From positions 1-6,370 of the forward strand of contig QKJO01000088.1 in the NCBI GenBank assembly GCA_003249275.1: a stretch of 6,370 bases of DNA, read 5' to 3'. The notes beneath the pieces were generated by a model that had not been told where the DNA came from, searched no databases, and worked only from the letters and a program-made list of their open reading frames with translations. A program made the translations under genes and the position numbers. Every line of letters starts with the position of its first letter. Position 1 is the stretch's first letter. This DNA comes from Spirochaetaceae bacterium. GTDB taxonomy: Bacteria > Spirochaetota > Spirochaetia > Spirochaetales_E > Spirochaetaceae_B. Shown piece by piece: positions 6,350 to 6,370 of this stretch.

Positions 6350-6370
6350 AAAAAGCCCCAACCGGAGGGA
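6350..6370 (-). terminator. Possible terminator tail upstream of the GH3 gene (cut by window edge)
   Basis: Read on the minus strand this is a GC-rich stretch ending GGTTGGGG followed by CTTTTTAT, which looks like the 3' arm and T run of an intrinsic terminator for a preceding minus-strand gene. The 5' arm would lie mostly outside the window; inside it only a short CCC/GGG pairing is possible. Confidence 0.25.

Overview
The window carries six protein-coding genes in three transcription units. It looks like chromosomal DNA of moderate GC from a free-living anaerobic or fermentative bacterium. Gene style, clear Shine-Dalgarno sites, sigma-70-type promoters and the gene set make a spirochaete (Spirochaetota) my best guess, but this is an inference with no taxonomic marker behind it. 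There is no insertion sequence, CRISPR array, tRNA, rRNA or long repeat.

Layout. Positions 1-628 (minus) hold the N-terminal 209 residues of a MATE-family multidrug/toxin exporter that runs off the left edge. A 153-bp divergent intergenic region (629-781) contains one good promoter per direction. To its right is a plus-strand run of three tightly packed genes: a protein with an effector-associated (EAD1-like) helical N-terminus and a class III nucleotidyl cyclase domain (782-1717), a RlmI/K-type SAM-dependent RNA methyltransferase overlapping it by 13 bp (1705-2571), and a CobO/BtuR-type corrinoid adenosyltransferase (2611-3144). This run meets, after 13 bp, a minus-strand pair: a secreted two-domain GH3 beta-N-acetylglucosaminidase (NagZ-like, 4658-6337) followed 42 bp downstream by glycogen synthase GlgA (3158-4615).

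How they fit together. The GH3 enzyme and GlgA are probably co-transcribed and both concern carbohydrate: cell-wall amino-sugar recovery outside the cytoplasm and glycogen storage inside. The plus-strand trio looks like an operon, but its members have no known shared pathway: signalling, RNA modification and cobalamin cofactor salvage. No other cobalamin or glycogen gene is present.

Most interesting point. The cyclase keeps both metal-binding aspartates but has lost the residues that select a purine base and the transition-state arginine. Its first 90 or so residues resemble the EAD1 adaptor domains of bacterial conflict systems. It may be a cyclase-like effector or sensor with altered or no nucleotide product. 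Other points of note are three genes whose best starts are not ATG and a nested inverted repeat in the GH3-glgA gap.
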